Positions 1 to 5,614 of a stretch of 6,991 bases of DNA are shown in pieces (the stretch's first letter is position 1; each line of letters starts with the position of its first letter). The notes under the pieces were generated by a model. The model searched no databases and was not told where the DNA came from. It saw only the letters and a program-made list of their open reading frames with translations. A program made the translations under genes and the position numbers. The stretch is taken from positions 1-6,991 of the forward strand of contig JANQKO010000086.1 in NCBI GenBank assembly GCA_028281075.1. Direction: 5' to 3'. Origin of the DNA: Alphaproteobacteria bacterium. Its GTDB lineage: Bacteria > Pseudomonadota > Alphaproteobacteria > GCA-2731375.

Positions 1-168
1 CAGGTCGTGCGCCAGAACTTCAAGGTGATGCTGCTCTGGGCCTGGCTGATCGCGCTGATCACCGGCTTCGGCATCGCCTTCGGCTATCTGGGCCTGATCG
101 TGACCTTCCCGCTGGTCGGCCACGCCACCTGGCACGCCTATCAGTCGCTGATCGAACCGCCGGCCTGA
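1..168 (+). CDS. DUF2189-type integral membrane protein, C-terminal end (partial)
   Basis: Frame 1 is open from the first base of the window and encodes 55 residues before a TGA stop at 166-168. The start and most of the protein lie outside the window. Residues from about 8 to 40 are almost entirely hydrophobic (one or two membrane segments). They are followed by PLVGHATWHAYQSL, the signature ending (GHATWHAY) that I associate with the DUF2189 family of multi-pass membrane proteins common in alphaproteobacteria. The function of the family is not established as far as I know, so none is assigned. The gene converges on the cco cluster and its stop is 7 bases from the ccoS stop, so it belongs to a separate transcript. 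The hydrophobicity and ending are seen directly; the family call is from memory of the motif. No other family fits better. Confidence 0.75.
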   Translation, partial: QVVRQNFKVMLLWAWLIALITGFGIAFGYLGLIVTFPLVGHATWHAYQSLIEPPA

Positions 169-190
169 GGCCCGGCTACCCGTCCGGCCT
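159..190. terminator. Possible hairpin at the convergent DUF2189/ccoS gene ends
   Basis: Two alternative inverted repeats cover the junction. GCCGG (159-163) can pair with CCGGC (172-176) across both stop codons. Alternatively AGGCC-GG (168-175, one bulged C) can pair with CCGGCCT (184-190) around an 8-base loop. The second would fit a terminator for the plus-strand gene, but only a weak pyrimidine stretch (GTCTTCGTCGTC) follows it and there is no proper T run on either side. In DNA this GC-rich, short GC inverted repeats also arise by chance. Confidence 0.25.
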
Positions 191-331
191 GTCTTCGTCG
201 TCGAACAGGATGCGGTGCGCGGCGCCGTCGAGGTCGTCGTACTGTCCCGACCGCAGCGCCCAGAGAAAGGCGGCAAGGCCCAGCAGCCCCAGGAACAGCG
301 CCACCGGAATGAGATAGGCCAGGCCCGTCAC
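176..331 (-). CDS. ccoS: CcoS, cbb3 oxidase maturation protein
   Basis: A 51-residue protein starting with GTG at 331 and ending at TAG (176-178). One hydrophobic helix (about residues 4-25) is followed by the family signature WALRSGQYDDLDGAAHRIL, in which Gly-Gln-Tyr-Asp-Asp-Leu is the hallmark of CcoS/FixS. It ends in a short acidic tail. The usual family length is about 45-60 residues, so it is complete. CcoS is a small inner-membrane protein needed for cofactor insertion (haem b and copper) into CcoN. The GTG start is supported by a GGAGG 7 bases upstream and by a 4-base GTGA overlap with the ccoI stop, which suggests translational coupling. The open frame extends far upstream, antisense-like through ccoI, but that part is a shadow in a different frame of the ATPase. 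It is the last gene of the minus-strand cluster. Confidence 0.93.
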   Translation of the reverse strand: MTGLAYLIPVALFLGLLGLAAFLWALRSGQYDDLDGAAHRILFDDEDRPDG

Positions 332-2568
332 CGGCCCGCCTCCGGTTCCGCCCGGATGCCGCCGCGCCGCAGCCGCAAGGCGTTCAGCGTGACGATCAGC
401 GACGAGGACGACATCGCCACGGCCGCGATCAGTGGCGTCACCAGGCCGGCGAGCGCGATCGGCACGGCGATCACGTTGTAGGCCAGCGCCAGCGCGAAAT
501 TCTGCAGCACCAGGCGGCGCGCCCGGCGGGACAGGTCCAGCGTTTCGACGATCGGCGTCAGGCGCCGGCCCTGAAACACGAAATCGGCGGCCGTGCGGCT
601 GATATCGGCGGCCTCGGCGGGCGACATCGAGGCATGCGCGGCGGCCAGCGCCGGTGCGTCGTTCAGGCCGTCGCCGACCATCAGCACCCGGCGGCCCGCG
701 CTCGCCAGCGCCTCCAGCCGCGCCACCTTGTCGGCCGGCAGGCAGGCCGCCGACCAGTGCGCGATGCCGAGGCGGTCGGCCACCGCCGCGACGACCGGCG
801 CGCGGTCGCCCGACAGCAACTCCACCGCCAGCCCGCGCCGGCGCAGCGCGTCGACGGCGGCCGCGGCGTCGTCGCGCAGCCGGTCCTCGAAGGCGAACCG
901 GACCGGTTCGGCGCCGGGCCGCCGCAGCCAGAGCTCCGAGCCGGACGCGGTTTCGTCGGTCGCGGTCACCGCGCACCAGGCGGCATTGCCGAGCCGGACC
1001 TCGCCGCCGTCCACGGGCGCCGCCAGTCCCATGCCGGCGGTCTCGCGCACGCCGTCGCGCAGCGGCACCGGTCCGGCGGCGCGGCTGAGCGCCCGCGCCA
1101 GCGGGTGCCGGCTGGCCACCGCCAGCGAGGCGGCGATCGTCAGGTCCGCGTCCGACAGGTCTCGTCGATTGGTAAGCTCCGGCCGGCCGACGGTCAGCGT
1201 GCCGGTCTTGTCGAACACGACCATGTCGGCGTCCGCCAGCCGTTCCAGGCCATCGGCCGCCTTGACCAGGACGCCGCGCCGCATCAGACGCCCGCTGGCC
1301 ACGACCTGCACCGCCGGCACGGCGAGGCCAAGCGCGCAGGGACAGGTGATGATCAGCACGGCGACGGCGATCATCAATGCCGGCTGCCAGGCGAGGCCGC
1401 CGAACAGCAGCCAGCCGCCGAAGGCGCCGGCGGCCAGCAGATGCACCGCCGGCGCATAGACCCGCGAGAACCGGTCGGCCAGCCGCACGTAGCGGTCCCG
1501 GCCCTGCGCCGCGGCCTCGATCAGGCGCACGATCTCGGCCAGCAGCGTGCCCTCGCCGGCCGCCGTCACCGTCACCTCCAGCGGCGCGTCGAGATTGAGC
1601 GTACCGGCGAAGACGTCCGTTCCCGGCCTGACCGACAGGGGCATGGTCTCGCCGGTCACCAGGCTGGTATCGACCGTGGAGCGTCCGGTCCGGACCCGAC
1701 CGTCGACCGGCAGCCGGTCGCCCGGCGCCACCGCGACGACCATGCCGGGCCTGACCGCGCCCACCGGCCGCGCCCGGCGCTGGCCGTCCGGCTCGATGAC
1801 CGTCGCCGCCACGGCGCCCAGCAGCATCAGTTGCTCGGCCGCGTCGCGCGCCCGGCTGCGGGCGCGGCGGTCGAGATAGCGGCCGATCAGCAGGAAGAAC
1901 AGCAGCGTCACCGAGGCGTCGAAATAGGCATGTGGTCCGCTGACGATGGTCTGCTGCAGGCTCATGCCGGCGGCCAGCAGCACGGCGAGCGAGATCGGCA
2001 CGTCCATGTTCGTCGCGCCGCGCCGCAGCACGGCGGCGGCCGAGCGGAAGAACGGCCGTCCGGCATAGGCCACGGCCGGCAGCGCGATCAGGGCCGAGAT
2101 CCAGTGCAGGAAATCGCGCGTGGCCGGCCCCATATCGTCGGAGAAGGCGCCGGCCCAGACCGACACCGACAGCAGCATCACGTTCGCCGCGGCGAAGCCG
2201 GCGACGGCGACGCAGCGCAGCAGCATGCGGTCCTGCTCGGCGGCGTTGCTCTCCAGCGCGGCCGGATTGAACGGCACCAGCCGGTAGCCGAGCGCCGTCA
2301 CCGGCGCCAGCAGCTCGGCGGCGCCGGCAGCGGCGGCATGCCAGCTCAACGCCAGGCGGCGGGTCGTCATGTTGACCCGCGCCTCGGTCACGTCCGGCCG
2401 CGGCCGCAGCGCGCCCTCGATCGCCTGCACGCACTTGCCGCAATGCAGGTTCTCGACCAGCAGGTGCAGGTGCGCCACGCCTTTGGCGTCGACGCGCACA
2501 TAGGCCTCGGGGTCGACGACGTCGTCCGCCGGCCCGCGGCTGGTCGGAATCGCCGCTACTTCAGCCAT
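328..2568 (-). CDS. ccoI: CcoI/FixI, P1B-type copper-transporting ATPase for cbb3 oxidase assembly
   Basis: A 746-residue inner-membrane ATPase of normal family length. It couples ATP hydrolysis to Cu(I) export and is thought to supply copper for the CuB site of CcoN. Visible in order: one N-terminal HMA metal-binding domain (about residues 33-100) with Cys43-Gly-Lys-Cys46; membrane helices about 115-230; actuator domain with TGE at 305-307; the transport motif Cys409-Pro-Cys411; the phosphorylation motif DKTGT at 453-457 (Asp453 is the phosphorylated residue); His488-Pro489 of the nucleotide-binding domain; the hinge GDGLNDAPA at 632-640; and final helices with Tyr697-Asn698 and Met719-x-x-Ser-Ser, the helix 7 and 8 copper-site pattern of Cu(I) ATPases. 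ATG at 2568 is preferred because GGAG lies 5 bases upstream and the HMA domain follows directly. It overlaps ccoH by 13 bases and ccoS by 4. A general CopA exporter is the alternative, but position in this cluster favours CcoI. Confidence 0.96.
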   Translation of the reverse strand: MAEVAAIPTSRGPADDVVDPEAYVRVDAKGVAHLHLLVENLHCGKCVQAIEGALRPRPDVTEARVNMTTRRLALSWHAAAAGAAELLAPVTALGYRLVPFNPAALESNAAEQDRMLLRCVAVAGFAAANVMLLSVSVWAGAFSDDMGPATRDFLHWISALIALPAVAYAGRPFFRSAAAVLRRGATNMDVPISLAVLLAAGMSLQQTIVSGPHAYFDASVTLLFFLLIGRYLDRRARSRARDAAEQLMLLGAVAATVIEPDGQRRARPVGAVRPGMVVAVAPGDRLPVDGRVRTGRSTVDTSLVTGETMPLSVRPGTDVFAGTLNLDAPLEVTVTAAGEGTLLAEIVRLIEAAAQGRDRYVRLADRFSRVYAPAVHLLAAGAFGGWLLFGGLAWQPALMIAVAVLIITCPCALGLAVPAVQVVASGRLMRRGVLVKAADGLERLADADMVVFDKTGTLTVGRPELTNRRDLSDADLTIAASLAVASRHPLARALSRAAGPVPLRDGVRETAGMGLAAPVDGGEVRLGNAAWCAVTATDETASGSELWLRRPGAEPVRFAFEDRLRDDAAAAVDALRRRGLAVELLSGDRAPVVAAVADRLGIAHWSAACLPADKVARLEALASAGRRVLMVGDGLNDAPALAAAHASMSPAEAADISRTAADFVFQGRRLTPIVETLDLSRRARRLVLQNFALALAYNVIAVPIALAGLVTPLIAAVAMSSSSLIVTLNALRLRRGGIRAEPEAGR
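339..343 (-). promoter_or_regulatory. Shine-Dalgarno GGAGG for ccoS
   Basis: GGAGG on the minus strand lies 7 bases before the GTG at 331, inside the last codons of ccoI. It decides the start of ccoS, whose reading frame has no in-frame ATG at the correct place. Confidence 0.65.
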
Positions 2569-3047
2569 AGCCGCTCCGCGCTGCGATAGGTGGCGCCGTC
2601 GCGCGCCGTCGCCAGCAGTCGCAGATCCCATTGCCCGCGCACCGGCAGCTCGACCCGGGCGTCGTAGCGGCCGGCGCCGACCTGTCGCAGGGCCACCGGC
2701 CGGTCCAGGCCGTCCTGCGCCGGCCGCAAGAACATGCCGTCGATGTCCAGCCCGTCGACCGGCATGCCGTCCGCGGTGTGCATGGTCACGGTCAGAATGT
2801 CGCCCCGCTCGGTCGGCGTCAGAACGGTCTCCATGCGCCAGCCGAGCGCCGCCTGCCGCTCGGCCGCCTCTATCATCGCGTTGTAGTTCAGCCCCTTGAT
2901 GTAGGCGTTTTCCGTATGCACGCCGTTGAAGGTGCTGAGCGCGAAATAGACGAAGACGCCGTTCACGGCGAAGATCAGCCCGAAGAAGCCGAGCAGGTAG
3001 GCCAGCACGCGGCGGCCGGTCAGGATGTTTTCGCGAACGTGGATCAT
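2556..3047 (-). CDS. ccoH: CcoH/FixH, cbb3 oxidase assembly protein
   Basis: A 163-residue protein with a short cytoplasmic N-terminus (MIHVRENILTGRR), one strongly hydrophobic helix at about residues 14-37, and a periplasmic domain rich in beta-strand-like sequence. The stretch after the helix (STFNGVHTENAYIKGLNYN, about 38-56) matches the conserved FixH pattern in which a Thr/Gly/Val turn leads to an aYxkGLxYN box. FixH/CcoH interacts with oxidase subunits and is required for stable assembly of the cbb3 complex; its biochemical activity is not settled. The ATG at 3047 overlaps the ccoG stop as ATGA, so reinitiation after ccoG is likely; only a weak G-rich stretch lies upstream. The TAG stop (2556-2558) lies 13 bases inside ccoI. 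Length is normal for the family. Confidence 0.93.
   Translation of the reverse strand: MIHVRENILTGRRVLAYLLGFFGLIFAVNGVFVYFALSTFNGVHTENAYIKGLNYNAMIEAAERQAALGWRMETVLTPTERGDILTVTMHTADGMPVDGLDIDGMFLRPAQDGLDRPVALRQVGAGRYDARVELPVRGQWDLRLLATARDGATYRSAERLWLK
2574..2577 (-). promoter_or_regulatory. Shine-Dalgarno GGAG for ccoI
   Basis: GGAG on the minus strand lies 5 bases before the ATG at 2568 and within the last codons of ccoH. It supports this ATG as the ccoI start even though it creates a 13-base overlap with ccoH. Confidence 0.55.
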
Positions 3048-4534
3048 GCGCCCGGCCCCAGGAAGACACTGTCGTACCGCGCCGTGGCGCCGTCGGCGTT
3101 GTCGGTGACGACGAAGCTGATCGGCGTCGATTCGGCGGTCACGGCGCTCGCCGGCAGGGTCACGAAGATCCGGAACGCGCCGAGCCGGTCCGACCCGACG
3201 GCAAGCGACGTGCCGCTCTCGTCGTCGGCGGCGCCGACGACCTTGATCTCGGCCCCCGGCACACCGTCGACCGACAGGCCGAACGCGCGCGCCTCGTGCT
3301 GCTTGTTGAGGATCTTCAGGGTGTAGCCGTTCCGCAGGCTGCCGTCCGACAGCATGACGAACAGCGGGTTGCGGTCGCGCAGCACGTTGACGTCGAGCGA
3401 TGCCCGGGTCAGCAGCACGCCCAGCATGATCAGGCCGACGGCGACGATCACACCGGCATAGACCAGCGTGCGCGGACGCAGGATGTGCGACTGGGTCGGC
3501 TCGCCGCGCGCGCGCCGGGCCATGTTGGCGGTGGTGTCGTAGCCGATCAGGCCCCGCGGCAGGTCGATCCGGTCCATCACGTCGTTGCAGGCGTCGATGC
3601 AGAGCGCGCAGGAAATGCACTCGAGCTGCATGCCGTCGCGGATGTCGATGCCCATGGGACAGACCGCGACGCATTGATTGCAGTCGATGCAGTGGCCGCG
3701 GCCTTCCCAGCCCTCGTTCTTTCGATGCGGGCCGCGCGGCTCGCCGCGTCCGCGCTGGTAGGTGACGATCAGCGTCTCGTCGTCGACCATCGCGGCCTGG
3801 ATGCGCGGCCAGGGGCACATGTAGGTGCAGACCTGCTCGCGCGCCAGGCCGCCGAACATGTAAGTCGTGGCCGTCAGCACGCCGATCGAGATATAGGCGA
3901 CCTGCGGCGCCTGGAAGGTGACGAGGTCGCCGGCCAGCGTCGGCGCGTCGGCGAAATAGAACACCCAGGCGCCGCCGGTGCAGACCGCGATCAGCAGCCA
4001 GATCGCATGCTTGGTCACGCGCTTGGTCATTTTCGCCACGCTGAACGACTGCTTGTCGAGGCGGATGCGGGCGCCGCGATCGCCCTCGACAAGGCGTTCG
4101 ACGGCGATGAACAGGTCGGTCCAGACGGTCTGCGGACAGGTGTAGCCGCACCAGACCCGGCCGGCGAGGCTGGTGATCAGGAACAGGCTCAATGCCGCCA
4201 GGATCAGGAGACCGGTGAGGTAGTAGACCTCCTGCGGCCAGATCTCGATGAAGAAGAAATAGAACCGCCGGGCCGGAAAATCGATCAGGATCGCCTGGTC
4301 CGGCATGTTCGGCCCGCGGTCCCAGCGAATCCAGGGCGTGAGGTAATAGATCGACAGGGTCACGGCCATGATGACCCACTTCAGCTTGCGGAAATCGCCG
4401 CGCGCCAGGCGCGGATGGATCTTCTCCCGCTTCTTGTAGAGCTGACGGTGCTCGGCCTTGTTGACGGGCGCGACATCGACGCGGTCGACGCCGGGTCCGG
4501 CGGCCGTCTCCCTGACAACCGAGACCTGGTTCAT
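3044..4534 (-). CDS. ccoG: CcoG/FixG (RdxA-like), membrane polyferredoxin and cupric reductase
   Basis: A 496-residue inner-membrane iron-sulfur protein (numbered from ATG 4534). Hydrophobic segments lie at about 53-69, 102-124, 177-196, 212-229 and 356-376. Two membrane-proximal CxxxCP motifs are present (Cys129/Cys133 and Cys236/Cys240), as in the NapH/NosR-type polyferredoxins. They are followed by two ferredoxin-type clusters, Cys282/285/288/292 and Cys306/309/312/316, consistent with two [4Fe-4S] centres on the cytoplasmic side. After the last helix comes an Ig-like periplasmic C-terminal domain (about 378-496) typical of FixG. The family reduces Cu(II) to Cu(I), the form that CcoI can transport. 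The start is uncertain: codons GTG-GTG-ATG run together at 4540-4532. I prefer the ATG; a GGGGA lies 10 bases upstream of it. The gene ends at TGA 3044-3046, overlapping ccoH. It is the first gene of the assembly block and the only one with a sizeable upstream gap. Confidence 0.95.
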   Translation of the reverse strand: MNQVSVVRETAAGPGVDRVDVAPVNKAEHRQLYKKREKIHPRLARGDFRKLKWVIMAVTLSIYYLTPWIRWDRGPNMPDQAILIDFPARRFYFFFIEIWPQEVYYLTGLLILAALSLFLITSLAGRVWCGYTCPQTVWTDLFIAVERLVEGDRGARIRLDKQSFSVAKMTKRVTKHAIWLLIAVCTGGAWVFYFADAPTLAGDLVTFQAPQVAYISIGVLTATTYMFGGLAREQVCTYMCPWPRIQAAMVDDETLIVTYQRGRGEPRGPHRKNEGWEGRGHCIDCNQCVAVCPMGIDIRDGMQLECISCALCIDACNDVMDRIDLPRGLIGYDTTANMARRARGEPTQSHILRPRTLVYAGVIVAVGLIMLGVLLTRASLDVNVLRDRNPLFVMLSDGSLRNGYTLKILNKQHEARAFGLSVDGVPGAEIKVVGAADDESGTSLAVGSDRLGAFRIFVTLPASAVTAESTPISFVVTDNADGATARYDSVFLGPGA

Positions 4535-4552
4535 CACCACTCTATCCCCAGT

Positions 4553-4590
4553 CGCCGTTACCGGCGCCCATTACGGCGTGTTATTCGCCG
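4553..4590 (-). repeat. Tandem GC-rich hairpins in the ccoP-ccoG gap
   Basis: Read as minus-strand RNA there are two 5-bp stems. The first is CGGCG-(AAUAACA)-CGCCG at 4590-4574, with the ccoP stop codon UAA inside its loop. The second is CGCCG-(GUAA)-CGGCG at 4566-4553, whose loop is a GNRA-type tetraloop. The outer arms can also pair differently: CGCCGT (4553-4558) with ACGGCG (4573-4578). The second stem ends 2 bases before the G-rich stretch used as the probable ccoG ribosome-binding site. The pairing is read directly; any role in termination, mRNA processing or translation of ccoG is inference. No T run follows, so it is not a standard intrinsic terminator. Confidence 0.4.
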
Positions 4591-5450
4591 CCCCCCAACG
4601 TGTGCACGTAAACCGCCAACTGCTTGACCGCCGCCGGGCTGAGCCGGTCGACCCACGGCGGCATCACGCCGCGGCGGCTGTAAGCGACGCTCTCGATCAC
4701 GGTCTCGCGGTCGCCGCCGTAGAGCCAGATGGCGTCGGTCAGATCGGGCGCGCCCAGCTCGCGGTCGCCCTTGCCGTCTTCCTGGTGGCAGGCGGCGCAT
4801 TGCTCGACATAGATCTCCTGGCCGCGGGCGACCGCCGCCTGGTCCTCGGCCCGACCGCTCAACGACAGGACATATTCGGCGACGTCGGCGACGTCTTCCC
4901 GTGTCAGCAGCTCGTCGACCAGGAAAGCCGGCATGTCGTTCAGGCGCGTATCCTCGTGATCCGACCGGATGCCGAAGTTGATGGTCTGCTGGATGTCGTC
5001 GAGCGTGCCACCCCAGATCCATTCGTCGTCATTGAGGTTCGGATAGCCGACGGACCCGGCGGCGCCGGAGCCGTGACATTGCGAGCAGTTCACGGCGAAG
5101 GCCGACCGGCCGCCGGCCAGCGCGAAGGCCAGCAGCTCGGGGTCGCCGCGGATCTCGTCCAGCGAGGCGCCGGCGATGCGGTCGGTATAGACCTGCTGCG
5201 CCGCCTGCCGGGCGGCAAGCTGCTCGGCGACGATGCCGCGCTGCGAATAGCCCAGCACGCCGGCGGTGTAGTCCGTGACCAGCGGCCAGGCCGGCATCAC
5301 GATCCAGTAGCCGATGGACCAGACGATGGTGACGTAGAAGGTCCAGACCCACCACCGCGGCAGCGGATTGTTCAACTCGCGGATGCCGTCCCATTCATGG
5401 CCGGTCGTCTCGATGCCGCTGAGCTGGTCGACCTCGCGATTCTCCGCCAT
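4581..5450 (-). CDS. ccoP: CcoP/FixP, dihaem c-type cytochrome subunit of cbb3 oxidase
   Basis: A 289-residue membrane-anchored cytochrome c, normal length for the family. The N-terminal FixP_N region contains GHEWDGIRELNNPLPRWW (about 17-34), the most conserved stretch of CcoP, leading into a single membrane helix (about 35-53). Two periplasmic cytochrome c domains follow. The first has CSQCH at 122-126 with Met173 (NDMP) as the likely sixth ligand. The second has CAACH at 218-222 with Met263 (GVMPPW) as its likely ligand. CcoP takes electrons from soluble or membrane cytochromes c or the bc1 complex and passes them to CcoO and then CcoN. The start at 5450 is strongly supported by a perfect AAGGAGG 9 bases upstream. 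It begins 4 bases after the ccoQ stop. All haem-attachment residues are intact. Cytochrome c maturation (ccm) genes would be needed elsewhere in the genome. Confidence 0.97.
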   Translation of the reverse strand: MAENREVDQLSGIETTGHEWDGIRELNNPLPRWWVWTFYVTIVWSIGYWIVMPAWPLVTDYTAGVLGYSQRGIVAEQLAARQAAQQVYTDRIAGASLDEIRGDPELLAFALAGGRSAFAVNCSQCHGSGAAGSVGYPNLNDDEWIWGGTLDDIQQTINFGIRSDHEDTRLNDMPAFLVDELLTREDVADVAEYVLSLSGRAEDQAAVARGQEIYVEQCAACHQEDGKGDRELGAPDLTDAIWLYGGDRETVIESVAYSRRGVMPPWVDRLSPAAVKQLAVYVHTLGGGE

Positions 5451-5454
5451 GACC

Positions 5455-5604
5455 TCAATCCTCCTTCAGCGGGATCTCGGCGGCGTCCTTGAACTTCCGC
5501 CGGTTGCTCGGCCACAGCGCATACACGACGACACCGAGGAACAGAATGAACAGATAGACCAGGCCGTAGGTCTGGGCGAACCGGGAAACCGCTTCGTAGT
5601 CCAT
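5455..5604 (-). CDS. ccoQ: CcoQ/FixQ, small single-helix subunit of cbb3 oxidase
   Basis: A 49-residue protein beginning MDYEAVSRFAQTYGLVYLF. One hydrophobic helix (about residues 14-31) is followed by a basic stretch (Pro-Ser-Asn-Arg-Arg-Lys-Phe-Lys) and a short acidic end. Helix, then WPxNRxxF, then Pro-Leu-Lys-Glu-Asp is the standard CcoQ pattern. It is a membrane subunit that stabilises the association of CcoP with the CcoNO core and, in some species, protects or modulates the oxidase in the presence of oxygen. ATG at 5604 is chosen because GGAGG lies 5 bases upstream, immediately after the ccoO stop; the frame continues further upstream, but that part overlaps ccoO and does not resemble CcoQ. 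Complete, with length typical for the family (about 45-70). Confidence 0.93.
   Translation of the reverse strand: MDYEAVSRFAQTYGLVYLFILFLGVVVYALWPSNRRKFKDAAEIPLKED
5460..5466 (-). promoter_or_regulatory. Shine-Dalgarno AAGGAGG for ccoP, inside the ccoQ 3' end
   Basis: AAGGAGG is fully complementary to the usual 16S anti-Shine-Dalgarno sequence and lies 9 bases before the ATG at 5450. The same bases encode the Lys-Glu near the C-terminus of CcoQ. It is the strongest ribosome-binding site in the window. Confidence 0.8.
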
Positions 5605-5609
5605 GCCGC

Positions 5610-5614
5610 CCTCC
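5610..5614 (-). promoter_or_regulatory. Shine-Dalgarno GGAGG for ccoQ
   Basis: GGAGG directly follows the ccoO TAG stop and lies 5 bases before the ATG at 5604. It fixes the ccoQ start inside a longer open frame. Confidence 0.7.

Noticed and set aside
332..2443. Minus-strand open frame continuing about 700 codons upstream of ccoS in the same frame
   Set aside because: It is the out-of-frame shadow of ccoI, Arg/Gly/Ala-rich and without domains. Only the last 51 codons from the GTG at 331 resemble a protein family (CcoS).
634..2589. Very long plus-strand open frame (651 codons) antisense to ccoI, plus another of 288 codons at 593-1459
   Set aside because: The translations are dominated by Arg, Gln, Ala, His and Gly with no recognisable domain. 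Long antisense open frames are expected in GC-rich coding DNA where stops are rare. The minus-strand frame here has every P1B ATPase motif.
4541..4580. FNR/FixK-type box or clear sigma-70 promoter for ccoG
   Set aside because: The gap contains no TTGAT-N4-ATCAA-like sequence and no acceptable -35/-10 pair at normal spacing. An unusual promoter cannot be excluded by eye.
3296..5492. Long plus-strand open frames (443 codons at 3296-4627; 344 codons at 4458-5492) antisense to ccoG and ccoP
   Set aside because: Low-complexity, Asp/Val/Ala/Arg/Gln-rich translations without motifs, opposite genes whose cysteine and haem motifs are intact. I see no convincing ribosome-binding site or promoter.
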